DNA of 64,000 nucleotides from Megasphaera sp. (lineage in GTDB: Bacteria > Bacillota > Negativicutes > Veillonellales > Megasphaeraceae), in NCBI GenBank assembly GCA_022486585.1, contig JAKVKI010000005.1, positions 19,685-83,684 on the forward strand, in the 5' to 3' direction. Positions 8,071 through 17,161 of the stretch are shown here, piece after piece. The notes beneath the pieces are model-generated. The model ran no database searches. It worked only from the letters and a program-made list of their open reading frames with translations, and had not been told where the DNA came from. The stretch's first letter is position 1, and the number at the start of each line of letters is the position of its first letter. The translations under genes were made by a program, and so were the position numbers.

Positions 8071-9372
8071 TTAACGAATAGAAACAGGTTCACCTGCAAG
8101 GATTTTCTTCATGGTCCGAGCCGGGCACATTTTACCACACATCGTGCATGTACCTTCGCATTCTGGCTTGCTCGATTCGTAATAATTACGAGCTTTCACC
8201 GGATCGATAGCCAAGTCAAGCATCTTGTCGAAATCAACATCGACACGAGCACGGCTCATGGCATCATCCCATTCCTGAGCACCAGGAATGCCTTTGACCA
8301 AATCTGCCGCATGAGCAGCGATGCGGGTAGCAATAATGCCTTCTTTGACATCATCAACTGTAGGCAGGCGCAAATGTTCCGCCGGTGTGACATAGCACAG
8401 GAAATCGGCACCACAGGAAGCGGCAATAGCGCCGCCAATGGCACTGGTAATATGGTCATAGCCAGGAGCAATATCCGTGACCAAAGGTCCCAGTACGTAG
8501 AACGGTGCCCCATGGCAGAGACGTTTTTCGATGCGCATATTCGCAGCGATTTCATTCAGTACCATATGGCCCGGTCCTTCGATCATGACCTGAACGTTGC
8601 GTTCCCAAGCCCGTTTAGTCAATTCACCAAGGGTAATGAGTTCTTCGATCTGCGCAGCATCTGTTGCATCATGTGTACAACCAGGCCGGCAAGCATCACC
8701 AAGGCTCAGCGTAACATCGTACTTTTCACAGATATCGAGCAGCCGGTCATAATGTTCATAGAACGGATTTTCTCTATCATTCATTTCCATCCAGGCAAAC
8801 AGAAGCGAACCACCGCGGGATACAACATTAGTCAAACGAGGATTGGCTTTGATTCGTTCTGCAGTCTTACGATTCATGCCACAGTGAATAGTCATGAAAT
8901 CGACGCCATCTTCGGCATGCTGTTCGACAACAGAAAAGAATTCATCTTCTGTAATATCTACTAGATCCTTATCGAGCATGCCTACAGCATCATACATAGG
9001 CACCGTACCGATCATAGCCGTCGACATGCCGACGAGCTTGCGGCGGAATTCACGAGTCTTGCCAAAGTTGCTCAAGTCCATAATCGCTTCCGCTTTCATA
9101 TCGATAGCATTCTGTACCTTCTGCAATTCTTCTTCATGATTATTGTGTTCCGGTGATACGCCGAGATTGACGTTGATCTTCGTACGGCAATTCTGGCCGA
9201 CAGCTTCCGGCGATAAGGCCGTATGCAGCTTATTGGCCGGAATAGCGATCTTACCTTCAGCAATGAGCTTCATGAGGTCGTCCATACGCATGTGTTCCTT
9301 CGCTGCGACGATTTCCATTTGCTTGGTGACGATACCCTTACGGGCAGCATCCATTTGTGTTGTGTAATCCAT
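8071..9372 (-). CDS. thiC: Phosphomethylpyrimidine synthase ThiC
   Basis: A 433-residue radical SAM enzyme that converts aminoimidazole ribotide to hydroxymethylpyrimidine phosphate for thiamine synthesis. Visible family segments are [32 protein letters not shown] and [20 protein letters not shown]. The C-terminal cluster motif reads CTMCGKMC (CX2CX3C), which would hold the 4Fe-4S cluster; many aerobic ThiC proteins have CX2CX4C. It is the short form without the N-terminal extension. No other thi gene lies nearby. A TPP riboswitch with terminator precedes it, so thiamine pyrophosphate shuts it off. The start has AGGAGG upstream. Confidence 0.97.
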   Translation of the reverse strand: MDYTTQMDAARKGIVTKQMEIVAAKEHMRMDDLMKLIAEGKIAIPANKLHTALSPEAVGQNCRTKINVNLGVSPEHNNHEEELQKVQNAIDMKAEAIMDLSNFGKTREFRRKLVGMSTAMIGTVPMYDAVGMLDKDLVDITEDEFFSVVEQHAEDGVDFMTIHCGMNRKTAERIKANPRLTNVVSRGGSLLFAWMEMNDRENPFYEHYDRLLDICEKYDVTLSLGDACRPGCTHDATDAAQIEELITLGELTKRAWERNVQVMIEGPGHMVLNEIAANMRIEKRLCHGAPFYVLGPLVTDIAPGYDHITSAIGGAIAASCGADFLCYVTPAEHLRLPTVDDVKEGIIATRIAAHAADLVKGIPGAQEWDDAMSRARVDVDFDKMLDLAIDPVKARNYYESSKPECEGTCTMCGKMCPARTMKKILAGEPVSIR

Positions 9373-9505
9373 GATTCAAATCCTCCTAAACATATAGTAC
9401 TACCAGATGCGTTCAAACCAAAAAAGCGGCACTATCACTCCTTTAATCCAGAAGGAGCTGCTCGTTCTCCGGGGATCCGGCCCGGCTGGTCCTGCGCACC
9501 AAAAA

Positions 9506-9532
9506 AAGCTTACCTGCTGAGCAGGTAAGCTT
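9506..9532 (-). terminator. Attenuator terminator of the TPP riboswitch
   Basis: On the minus strand a 12-bp perfect stem (AAGCTTACCTGC), three-base loop and run of seven T follow the aptamer by about a dozen bases and precede thiC. This is the expression platform, implying control by premature termination. Confidence 0.92.
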
Positions 9533-9544
9533 AATCATCCATGT

Positions 9545-9619
9545 GCTTCCCTACGCCGGCATTACCCGTATCAGGTTAAAGGGTCGAATCTTCATTCTCT
9601 CAGCCTTTCGGCTCCCCTA
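9545..9619 (-). promoter_or_regulatory. TPP riboswitch (THI box)
   Basis: Read on the minus strand, the conserved aptamer parts appear in order: AGGGGAGCC, GGCTGAGA, GACCCTTTAACCTGATACGG and GTAATGCCGGCGTAGGGAAG. This matches the thiamine pyrophosphate riboswitch consensus. It lies about 170 bases upstream of thiC. Confidence 0.97.
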
Positions 9620-9639
9620 GCTTTTATTCATCTTTGCTT

Positions 9640-9668
9640 ATTATAGTACTTTCCCTGGGGGAATGCAA
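9640..9668 (-). promoter_or_regulatory. Promoter of thiC
   Basis: Minus strand TTGCAT (9663-9668), 17 bases, TATAAT (9640-9645), about 20 bases upstream of the TPP aptamer. Confidence 0.8.
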
Positions 9669-9704
9669 CAGCGAAGACATGCTGAATGGTCTTTATCGAT
9701 TAGA

Positions 9705-10358
9705 CTATCTTTTATTTTTCTTATGTGATGCAAAGTCACCGCAGGCTTGGATAAGGTTGACACCGACGATGAGAATAATGATAGTGGCTAACATCACATC
9801 GGCACGGAACCGTTGATACCCGTAACGGATAGCAATATCCCCAAGACCACCGCCGCCAATAGCACCAGCCATGGCCGATGCACCGATCAAATTGACAATA
9901 AGGACGGTAATGTTATTAATAATAGTCGGCAAGGCTTCAGGAATGAGAACTTTACGGATGATCTGGCACGGTGATGCCCCCATGGATTCAGCTGCTTCAA
10001 CAAGACCAAAATCAACGTCACGAATAGACGTTTCTACGAGACGGCTCAAAAACGGAATAGCTACGATAGTCAGCGGAACGCAGGCTGCCGTCGTACCAAT
10101 AGAGGTCCCGGCAATGATCCGTGTCAGCGGGATAATGGCTACCATCAAAATGATGAATGGTATCGAACGGATAATATTGACGATCGTGCCTAATATTTTA
10201 TTTACAACACGGTTTTCCAAAATATGGCCCTTACTAGTCGTAACCAAGGTAATACCAAGAGGAATACCGATAATACCAGCTATGACAGTAGAAACAAATA
10301 CCATAAAGACTGTTTCTTGAATGCCTTGAATCATCAATTTAATTATTTCTTGGGACAT
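9705..10358 (-). CDS. metI: Methionine ABC transporter permease MetI
   Basis: A 217-residue inner-membrane permease with five or so hydrophobic segments. It carries the coupling-helix signature EAAESMGASPCQIIRKVLIPEALP that contacts the ATPase. It pairs with MetN to import methionine. The gene overlaps the end of metN by 20 bases. It is the last gene of the SAM-riboswitch unit: no metQ-like lipoprotein gene follows, although metN-metI-metQ is the common order. The binding protein must therefore be encoded elsewhere or be absent. Confidence 0.93.
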   Translation of the reverse strand: MSQEIIKLMIQGIQETVFMVFVSTVIAGIIGIPLGITLVTTSKGHILENRVVNKILGTIVNIIRSIPFIILMVAIIPLTRIIAGTSIGTTAACVPLTIVAIPFLSRLVETSIRDVDFGLVEAAESMGASPCQIIRKVLIPEALPTIINNITVLIVNLIGASAMAGAIGGGGLGDIAIRYGYQRFRADVMLATIIILIVGVNLIQACGDFASHKKNKR

Positions 10359-11382
10359 ATCCTAAAACCTCACTTCCGATAGGTAATTTCTTGATATATT
10401 GAAAGGCCTTGGCCTGTAATTCCATATCTCCGATAATGACGATAATCAAATATCCAAATGGTTCATCTTGGATATAGTCAATATTGCCGTAAAGAACGCT
10501 GACATTGACATCGAATTTACGAACGATCGAAGCTACGACAGGATCATTGGTAACGGCACCTTTAAAGCGCAACCGAACGAGCATATCCCGGTCTGGGGCA
10601 GGCTGATCCGTAACGCCCATCTTGGCGACACCTTCAGGAAGTTCCATATTGATGACTGACTTGACGAAGTCTTTCATCGTCTGCGATGTCGGATTAGTAA
10701 ATACATCGACAACACGGCCTTCTTCTTTAATGACACCGCCTTCGATAACGGCGACGCGATTACAAATAGCCTTTACGACCGCCATTTCATGCGTAATGAT
10801 GATGATCGTAATGCCCATCCGTTTATTGATATCCTTCAACAATTCCAAAATTGATTTTGTTGTCTGCGGATCCAACGCAGATGTCGCTTCATCACATAGC
10901 AGTATCTTCGGGTCACTAGCCAGCGCACGAGCAATGCCGACACGTTGCTTTTGGCCGCCTGACAGCTGGGACGGGTAATTGAACTGACGGTCTGTCAATC
11001 CTACGAGTTCCAGAAGATCGGCTACTTTCTTCTGAATTCCCTCTTTAGACGCACCGATCAATTCCAACGGAAAAGCAATATTATCAAAAACAGTCCGGGA
11101 AGACAGTAAATTGAAATGCTGGAAAATCATGCCGATATTCTTCCGTTCTGCCCGTAACTGTGAATCATTCATGGCCGTCAATTCTTTGTCATCAATGATG
11201 ACTTTGCCGCTCGTCGGTTTTTCCAACATGTTGATACAACGTACTAATGTCGATTTACCGGCGCCGCTCTTGCCTATAATACCAAAAATTTCACCATCTT
11301 CAATGGCGAGACTAATGCCCTTAAGCGCATGGACCTGGGTCTTACCACCATAGGTTTTGGTAATATTTTCCAATGTAATCAC
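10339..11382 (-). CDS. metN: Methionine ABC transporter ATP-binding protein MetN
   Basis: A 347-residue ABC ATPase: Walker A GKSGAGKST, signature LSGGQKQRVGIARAL, Walker B ILLCDEATSALD and switch histidine in IIITHE. The C-terminal 90 residues form a NIL (ACT-like) domain, typical of MetN, that binds methionine for trans-inhibition. The start is GTG at 11382 with GAGGAG upstream. A SAM-I riboswitch lies in the leader, so high S-adenosylmethionine should turn the transporter off. Confidence 0.95.
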   Translation of the reverse strand: MITLENITKTYGGKTQVHALKGISLAIEDGEIFGIIGKSGAGKSTLVRCINMLEKPTSGKVIIDDKELTAMNDSQLRAERKNIGMIFQHFNLLSSRTVFDNIAFPLELIGASKEGIQKKVADLLELVGLTDRQFNYPSQLSGGQKQRVGIARALASDPKILLCDEATSALDPQTTKSILELLKDINKRMGITIIIITHEMAVVKAICNRVAVIEGGVIKEEGRVVDVFTNPTSQTMKDFVKSVINMELPEGVAKMGVTDQPAPDRDMLVRLRFKGAVTNDPVVASIVRKFDVNVSVLYGNIDYIQDEPFGYLIIVIIGDMELQAKAFQYIKKLPIGSEVLGYVPRNN

Positions 11383-11442
11383 ACTATCAACTCCTCAAAA
11401 ACACAATACCCCTTCAAAAAATACAACAAATAAACAACAAAA

Positions 11443-11467
11443 AAGGCCGCCTTCAGACGACGACCTT
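11443..11467 (-). terminator. Attenuator terminator of the SAM riboswitch
   Basis: Minus strand AAGGTCGTC, seven-base loop, GGCGGCCTT (nine pairs including two G-U) followed by a T run, between the S-box and metN. Confidence 0.85.
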
Positions 11468-11477
11468 ATCATGTGTA

Positions 11478-11582
11478 TTTCCCTTCATCTGTCGGTTCTG
11501 TCCGTTGGAATTGGCACCTTCCCTAGTGGGGGTTGCCGCAGCATCATCGGGCCAATCCCTCAGCTGCTCTGGATGAAATATT
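11478..11582 (-). promoter_or_regulatory. SAM-I riboswitch (S box)
   Basis: Minus-strand sequence shows the S-box core in order: CAGAGCAGCTGAGGGATTGG, CCCGATGATGCTGCGGCAAC, AAGGTGCCAATTCC, and CAGATGAAGG closing P1 with TTCATC. It sits in the leader of metN-metI, consistent with SAM-dependent shut-off. Confidence 0.96.
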
Positions 11583-11600
11583 ATTTTGTTGTTGCTCTAT

Positions 11601-11629
11601 ATATTATCACTAATAGGAACGCTTGTCAA
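11601..11629 (-). promoter_or_regulatory. Promoter of metNI
   Basis: Minus strand TTGACA (11624-11629), 17 bases, TAATAT (11601-11606), just upstream of the S-box. It lies beyond the end of the MATE gene. Confidence 0.85.
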
Positions 11630-11646
11630 TTACTCATACCTAGTTT

Positions 11647-12984
11647 TTAGCGCCCCTCTTTTTTCATATGGCGTATGACAAAGAAATAGCATCCTGTCGT
11701 GAACAAGCAGGCAGCAATCCAGCAAATAGGACTAGCATAACAAATGCCCAAATAGCCCCACATGCCTGCTAGTACGAAGGCAGATAGTCCTCGCAGGAAT
11801 AGTTCTAACAAACTGCTAATAAGGGGTACGCTGGAAATGCCCATGCCCTGCAACGCGTTGCGGAAGACAAAAATCTGTCCCAAGAAGAAATAGAACGGCA
11901 CAGAGTACTTGAGATACAGCGAAGCCTGTTCCATCAATAGTTCATCATACTCTGCCGTGAACAAGGCAATGAGTTCCCGGCCATAGAAAAACATAGATGC
12001 CGCCGCAAACGCACAAAAACCTAAAGAGACTAAGGAACATTGCCGGGCACCTTTGCGAATACGAGAATACTTCCCTGCCCCGTAGTTCTGCGCCGAGTAC
12101 ACTGCCATTGCGATGCCAAACGAAATCATAGGCTGTAATGCCAGCTGTTCTATTCGTGTCGCTGATACGAAGCCGGCAATCGTTTCAGCACCGAACGTAT
12201 TCGTCACAGATTGGATTGCCAGAATTCCGAAGGAAATGATCATGAACTGCGAAGCCATCGGTATGCCTAATTTCAAATGTTTCCAGGCAAATTCACTATT
12301 CCAGGACCAGTCCTGCCGCTGCAGCCTCAGAATAGGAAAACGGGCACGCATATAACAAAAACAAGCAATCGCTGAAATCGCCTGGGCAATGACCAGCGCA
12401 ATAGCAGAGCCTGCTACGCCCCAGCCAAATACGATGATGAACAGTAAGGCCAGCAGTACATTGAGGATAGACGACACAATAAGAAAATAAAGTGGCGTAC
12501 GGCTGTCTCCTAAGGCACGGCAAATACAAGATAGTAAATTGTACATCATCATGGCAATAAGGCCATAGGCGATGATAATGACGTAATGGTACGAATCATC
12601 ATATAACTCCGCCGAAATATTCATGACTGCCATGATCCAAGGCATGCCAAGCACCGATCCTATGGTCAGTATTAACGTCAATCCTACAGACAGCATGGCC
12701 GACATAGCTACTGAACGACGCACGCCCGCTTCATCGCCAGCACCAAATCGCTGCCCTACAATGACGGTAAATCCCGATGCCATCCCTATCGTAAGGCCGA
12801 GCATAGCCATGAAGACCGGTGCCGTCGCACCGACAGCTGCCAAAGCATGGACACCGATAATGCGGCCTACAATAATGATATCAGCTATATTATAAAACTG
12901 TTGAAACACATTCCCAATAAGTAAGGGAACTGTAAATGCCAAGATAAGTTTGATAGGACTTCCCTGGGTCATGCTACGAATCAT
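11647..12984 (-). CDS. MATE family efflux transporter
   Basis: A 445-residue protein with about twelve hydrophobic helices in two similar halves. It starts MIRSMTQGSPIKLILAFTVPLLIGNVFQQFYNIADIIIVGR, the typical N-terminus of NorM/DinF-type multidrug and toxin extruders. These are Na+ or H+ antiporters that export cationic compounds; the substrate cannot be told from sequence. A ribosome site (AAGGAG) precedes the ATG. It ends 18 bases before the metNI promoter, with no clear own terminator. Confidence 0.92.
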   Translation of the reverse strand: MIRSMTQGSPIKLILAFTVPLLIGNVFQQFYNIADIIIVGRIIGVHALAAVGATAPVFMAMLGLTIGMASGFTVIVGQRFGAGDEAGVRRSVAMSAMLSVGLTLILTIGSVLGMPWIMAVMNISAELYDDSYHYVIIIAYGLIAMMMYNLLSCICRALGDSRTPLYFLIVSSILNVLLALLFIIVFGWGVAGSAIALVIAQAISAIACFCYMRARFPILRLQRQDWSWNSEFAWKHLKLGIPMASQFMIISFGILAIQSVTNTFGAETIAGFVSATRIEQLALQPMISFGIAMAVYSAQNYGAGKYSRIRKGARQCSLVSLGFCAFAAASMFFYGRELIALFTAEYDELLMEQASLYLKYSVPFYFFLGQIFVFRNALQGMGISSVPLISSLLELFLRGLSAFVLAGMWGYLGICYASPICWIAACLFTTGCYFFVIRHMKKEGR

Positions 12985-13147
12985 ACTTTACTCCTTTACT
13001 GTGGTGTGACGAAATTTTCACCATATATATACATAAATTCTTTTCTGCTTTCTTCTGTAACAGCAGATCACTAACGTTTTCAAACTCAGCTAAGAATAAA
13101 AAAAAAATTATACTGTTTTCTTTCTCAATTTTAGCCTGTTACCGAGG

Positions 13148-13176
13148 TTGTCTTTATATTCCCCTATCTGTATAAT
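13148..13176 (+). promoter_or_regulatory. Promoter of the Y1 transposase relative
   Basis: Plus strand TTGTCT (13148-13153), 17 bases, TATAAT (13171-13176), followed by a strong AGGAGG site. The 200-base gap before it, upstream of the MATE gene, otherwise shows only A/T-rich sequence. Confidence 0.7.
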
Positions 13177-13202
13177 GGACGCATCAGGAGGTGATCGTGT
13201 TC

Positions 13203-13697
13203 ATGTACATCAAATCCGGCAATGCATCCCACGCAGATAAAACGACCCATACGTTGATGCCGCATACGCAACTCATTACATTTCGGACGTATCAAAACCA
13301 GCTGACGCTGGGAAGCATCCACAGCAAAAACGGCAGAAACATTTGGGTTCCCTCAGACTGGGGATTGGCCGTCGATGCAGCTATGCCGCAATTGAAGAGT
13401 TTTAGCAATGTCATTTTCATTGATTCCTATTCCATTATGCCCAACCATATTCACATGCTGGTCATATTCCGCAGTTACCAGCCCCGTCTGACCAATTGGT
13501 TCATCTCGTACAGCAAGCAAGTCTTAGTACAACGCATGATGCGCGTTCGCCCGGCTGCAGAACCCATATGGGATCTGGCCTATACGGCGCAGTCCATCCG
13601 CCATTCCTTCACCCAGTCTGCTGTCAGCATGAGCCTGAAAGAACATCAGGCTCACTGGCAATATGATGATCTGTATGTAAGCAATGGTACGGACTGA
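13203..13697 (+). CDS. Y1 (HUH) transposase-like protein, REP-associated type
   Basis: A protein of 164 residues with the layout of REP-associated tyrosine transposases: LITFRTYQ near the N-terminus, the HUH metal-binding motif in MPNHIHMLVIF, a candidate catalytic tyrosine in FISYSKQVL, and a C-terminal IWDLAYTAQSIRHSF segment equivalent to the family's IW...HIIR block. It would cut and rejoin single-stranded DNA. The frame is intact, with its own promoter, AGGAGG site and terminator. I see no flanking insertion-sequence ends or REP array, so it may be a solitary or domesticated copy. The GTG at 13197 is an alternative start. Family assignment is by motif only. Confidence 0.8.
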   Translation: MYIKSGNASHADKTTHTLMPHTQLITFRTYQNQLTLGSIHSKNGRNIWVPSDWGLAVDAAMPQLKSFSNVIFIDSYSIMPNHIHMLVIFRSYQPRLTNWFISYSKQVLVQRMMRVRPAAEPIWDLAYTAQSIRHSFTQSAVSMSLKEHQAHWQYDDLYVSNGTD

Positions 13698-13705
13698 TTC
13701 CCAGA

Positions 13706-13747
13706 AAATGAATAGCCTTGCAGCATGTACTGCAAGGCTATTCATTT
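13706..13747. terminator. Bidirectional terminator between the Y1 gene and recO
   Basis: A perfect 18-bp stem (AAATGAATAGCCTTGCAG) with six-base loop directly beside the recO stop codon. A-rich left and T-rich right flanks suit both directions. Confidence 0.88.
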
Positions 13748-14506
13748 CTAAGGCAGCATAGGTGCTGAATAAAACAAAGACAGACTCTTTAATTTTTTCT
13801 CACTGCATTGACAAAAATAGCTGTACAAGAGCTGTTCTGCCAAATCTACATCGCGGGCTTTAAAATGCAGCGTCGCCGCCTGCCCCCAAGGATATTGCAG
13901 CATCGTTTCCCATAGGGACCGTACAGAATCAGGCAGGATGATTTCCTGTTTGTCCTGTTCCATCGTATCGCTGAAAAAATAAATAACCTGCCCCTGTGAA
14001 TCCCTGCCGTCTGCATAGATACGAACCTGGGCCGTATCCGGATAAAATCCGGCCCAGCCAATGAGCTGCCAGGCTGCGATGATCGTAACGATACGAGGAT
14101 TTTTCACTTCTATGGCCCGGCCGTATACAACGAGCAGACGATATATATCTTCATCTGCCTGATGCGGCTCCATGATATTCATGACCATTTCTAAAAATAT
14201 CTGCGTATATACATATACAGACCACGTCAGATTCATCATTGCCGTATTGCTGCGGCACTCATATTCCGTCAAGCGGTATACACCGTTTTTTTCTACGGCA
14301 TCAAAGGTTATTTCGCCCAACGCAATGAGCGTGCCATAGCCTTGGCGGGCTTGGCGATTCCGTTCAACAAATACGGTAAGAATCCCTTCCTGTCTCGTAT
14401 AGACTGTCATGACCTGCTGGCGAATGCCAGCTTTTTTTAATTTCAGGATAATCCCGTCATACGAGCGGGACGGTGTGAACCCACCGTATCTAGTCCTCCC
14501 CTTCAT
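13748..14506 (-). CDS. recO: DNA repair protein RecO
   Basis: About 252 residues. An N-terminal OB-fold segment (GIILKLKKAGIRQQVMTVYTRQEGILTVFVERNRQARQGYG) matches RecO, followed by the helical domain. RecO loads RecA onto SSB-coated DNA with RecR. The zinc-binding cysteines of many RecO proteins are not evident. The place downstream of era is typical. The start is unclear: ATG codons at 14533, 14512 and 14506 all lie within the 3' end of the preceding gene and none has a strong ribosome site. I chose 14506. Confidence 0.8.
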   Translation of the reverse strand: MKGRTRYGGFTPSRSYDGIILKLKKAGIRQQVMTVYTRQEGILTVFVERNRQARQGYGTLIALGEITFDAVEKNGVYRLTEYECRSNTAMMNLTWSVYVYTQIFLEMVMNIMEPHQADEDIYRLLVVYGRAIEVKNPRIVTIIAAWQLIGWAGFYPDTAQVRIYADGRDSQGQVIYFFSDTMEQDKQEIILPDSVRSLWETMLQYPWGQAATLHFKARDVDLAEQLLYSYFCQCSEKKLKSLSLFYSAPMLP

Positions 14507-15824
14507 GAGCATCACTCTTTTCAGGCGGTACATTTCGTTCGCTTTCAGGAATAACGATCGCTTTCAGACGGGCAATACGGAAACGGCTGACTTCCATGAC
14601 GATGAACTTATACAAGCCAATCGATACAGCATCGCCAATAGAAGGCGTATGCCCTAACAGATTGAACACATAGCCGCCGATCGTATCCGTATCGACATCT
14701 TCTTCTACAGGGATATGCAGCAATTCTTCGACATCATCCAGCAATACAGTCCCATCAAATTCATAGGCACCATTAGACAGCGGTACGATATCTTCTTTCT
14801 CTGCTGTATGCTCGTTGCGAATATTGCCGACTAACTCTTCCAATATATCTTCCAGCCCAATGAGGCCGACAGTACTTCCGTATTCATCGACGACCATCGC
14901 CAAATAGGTACGGCGCGCCCGCATGAGCTGCAACAGCTTCGAAGCCGGCATGATTTCCGGTACCATGAGTATAGGCCGCTTGACAATGCGGATATTATTA
15001 TGTTTATGGAGATACAGGTCCATCAAATCTTTAATGTGGACAAGACCTAATACGTGATCCTTATCTTCTTCACACAAAGGATAGCGCGTATGCCGTGACT
15101 GCCGTATGGTCTTGAGATTCTGTTGCATCGTTTCTTCTGCATACAGACAGACAATATCCTGACGAGGGACCATGATTTCTTTGGCCAGTCGATCAGCAAA
15201 GTCAAATACATTGCCAATGAGCTCACTTTCTACCTGGTCGATTTTCCCTTCCTTATGGCTCGCCGTAACGAGCATGCGGATCTCATCCTCTGAATGAGCC
15301 ATATCTATTTCATTGGTCACTTCCAGCTGGCGGTTATTCAAAATGACCTTGCCCAGCCAGTTGCCAAAAGTAATGATCGGTCGGACGAAGCGTCCCCAGA
15401 TACAGATGAATTTGCTCACCCGTTTCAGACTCGATTCCGCCTCTTGCAAACCAATGGATTTAGGAATCAATTCACCGAAGACCCACATAAGAAGGCACAG
15501 AACGATACAGATAACCGCATAGACACCGGCAACGATAGCAGGCATGCCCAATAAATCTAAAAACCAGTCATAACACTGCATCAAGCCGTAAAGTACGGTC
15601 GCACCGGCCAGCAGACCGGAAATAGCCATCCCCAGCTGTGCTGTCCCCAAGAATAACACAGGCCGTTCATACAACCCTAACAGACTTTTGGCTTTTTCAT
15701 CACCGTCGCGGATCAACTCTTCAATATATTCCCGTCTAAGCTGTGCAAAGGCAAATTTGCCAATAACGCAAATAGCGCTCAATAGTATACATATGATATA
15801 AATAAGGAAACATTCCCCTAACAA
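14490..15824 (-). CDS. Hemolysin family / CorC-like membrane protein with DUF21 and CBS domains
   Basis: A 444-residue protein: an N-terminal DUF21 membrane domain with three or four helices (residues 1-140), a tandem CBS pair (about 200-320, including MVPRQDIVCL and VVDEYGSTVGLIGLEDILEELVG), and a C-terminal CorC/HlyC transporter-associated domain. Family members are implicated in magnesium or cobalt export, and the hemolysin name is historical. The start is TTG at 15824 with AGAAGGG just upstream; no ATG occurs early in the frame. It overlaps recO and follows era by 24 bases. Confidence 0.9.
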   Translation of the reverse strand: MLGECFLIYIICILLSAICVIGKFAFAQLRREYIEELIRDGDEKAKSLLGLYERPVLFLGTAQLGMAISGLLAGATVLYGLMQCYDWFLDLLGMPAIVAGVYAVICIVLCLLMWVFGELIPKSIGLQEAESSLKRVSKFICIWGRFVRPIITFGNWLGKVILNNRQLEVTNEIDMAHSEDEIRMLVTASHKEGKIDQVESELIGNVFDFADRLAKEIMVPRQDIVCLYAEETMQQNLKTIRQSRHTRYPLCEEDKDHVLGLVHIKDLMDLYLHKHNNIRIVKRPILMVPEIMPASKLLQLMRARRTYLAMVVDEYGSTVGLIGLEDILEELVGNIRNEHTAEKEDIVPLSNGAYEFDGTVLLDDVEELLHIPVEEDVDTDTIGGYVFNLLGHTPSIGDAVSIGLYKFIVMEVSRFRIARLKAIVIPESERNVPPEKSDAHEGED

Positions 15825-15848
15825 TTGCCCTTCTATAAGTCATCTCTC

Positions 15849-16748
15849 CTATTCGTTCTTATATCCTAATTCACTGAGGGATGCCGCTTTGTTACGCCAA
15901 TCCGGTTTTACTTTGACCCAAATATCCAAGTAGACAGACGACCCCAGGAGATTTTCGATTTCCTGACGGGCTTTAAAGCCTGCTTCTTTGAGAACACTGC
16001 CATGTTTGCCAATGACAATACGCTTTTGCGAATCCCGTTCAACAAAGACCGTCGCTCTGATATAGACCTTGTCCTTCGTGCGTTGTTTCATTTCCTCCAC
16101 ATAAACGGCAATGGCATGAGGCACTTCATCATGAGTACTCAAAAACAGCTTTTCTCTGATGATTTCAGCAACTAGCAGCCGTTCCGGCTGATCTGTAATC
16201 ATATCATCGGGGAAATATTTGGGCCCTTGTGGTATGATTTTCTTCAATTCATCCAATACAACTGGGACATTGTCGCCAGTAAGTGCCGATATGGGAATGA
16301 TTTGGTCGAAATCATATACACTATGGTATTCCGTGATTTTTTTCAGCACGTCTTCTTTGGTCATGACGTCTGTTTTATTGATGATCAGGAAAACAGGTAC
16401 TTTCACGCCTTTTAGTTTGTCCAGGATAAACATGTCGCCAGGACCTTTTTTCTCATTGCCCGACACGAGAAACAGTACCGCATCAATATCTCGTAATGAT
16501 TGGTATGCCGCTTCATCCATGAACTGTCCCAATTTATGTTTGGGCTTATGAATGCCTGGTGTATCCAAAAACACGATTTGGCATTCTTCATCTGTATGGA
16601 TACACAAGATACGATTCCGTGTGGTCTGTGCCTTATCGGATACGATAGACACTTTTTGCCTGATAATATGGTTGATCAACGTCGATTTCCCCACATTTGG
16701 ACGACCGATGACAGCAACAAATCCTGATTTAAAATTTTCTGATTCCAT
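15849..16748 (-). CDS. era: GTPase Era
   Basis: A 299-residue Ras-like GTPase with GRPNVGKST (G1), LDTPGIHKPKHKLG (G3), NKTD (G4) and a C-terminal KH domain (IVIGKHGSVLKEAGFKARQEIE). Era binds the 3' end of 16S rRNA during small-subunit maturation. Length is normal and AAGGAG precedes the ATG. It sits with ybeY and cdd, the standard Firmicute ribosome-maturation cluster. Confidence 0.98.
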   Translation of the reverse strand: MESENFKSGFVAVIGRPNVGKSTLINHIIRQKVSIVSDKAQTTRNRILCIHTDEECQIVFLDTPGIHKPKHKLGQFMDEAAYQSLRDIDAVLFLVSGNEKKGPGDMFILDKLKGVKVPVFLIINKTDVMTKEDVLKKITEYHSVYDFDQIIPISALTGDNVPVVLDELKKIIPQGPKYFPDDMITDQPERLLVAEIIREKLFLSTHDEVPHAIAVYVEEMKQRTKDKVYIRATVFVERDSQKRIVIGKHGSVLKEAGFKARQEIENLLGSSVYLDIWVKVKPDWRNKAASLSELGYKNE

Positions 16749-16774
16749 GTAAACTCCTTGTATATACTAGTAAA

Positions 16775-17161
16775 TTACAATTCAAAGGTGTACGGCAATA
16801 ATTCCTTCAAGGGTACGACAACGTACGTATCATCCGGCTTGACCATGATGACCTCACCTGTATGGAATTCAGCCATGACTTGACGGCAAGCGCCACAAGG
16901 CGCTGTATAACCGTCGCTATCACCGGCTATGGCAATAGCACGGAGAGACCGGCAGCCACAGGCAGCAGCTTGGAAGATAGCATTGCGTTCAGCACACATA
17001 GACAGACCGTACGACGCATTTTCTACGTTACAGCCAGTATAGATAGCCCCATCCTCAGCCAGCACTGCCGCACCAACTGTGAATTTGGAATACGGTGCAT
17101 ACGCGTGGCGCTGTGCCTTGCGAGCTTCCATGATGAGTTTGCGGCATACAGCATCCTCCAT
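16775..17161 (-). CDS. cdd: Cytidine deaminase
   Basis: A 128-residue homotetrameric-type cytidine deaminase. The zinc site is complete: CAERNAIFQAA (Cys and the proton-shuttling Glu) and PCGACRQVM. It converts cytidine or deoxycytidine to uridine forms in pyrimidine salvage. The start codon overlaps the ybeY stop as TAATG, indicating translational coupling. Confidence 0.97.
   Translation of the reverse strand: MEDAVCRKLIMEARKAQRHAYAPYSKFTVGAAVLAEDGAIYTGCNVENASYGLSMCAERNAIFQAAACGCRSLRAIAIAGDSDGYTAPCGACRQVMAEFHTGEVIMVKPDDTYVVVPLKELLPYTFEL

Noticed and set aside
8311-8964. 217-residue plus-strand ORF opposite thiC
   Set aside because: It lies wholly antisense to the conserved ThiC frame, without promoter or ribosome site.
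13706-13747. Palindrome beside the Y1 gene as a proven REP element
   Set aside because: Only one copy is seen in the window and it sits exactly where a bidirectional terminator is expected, so terminator is the simpler call.
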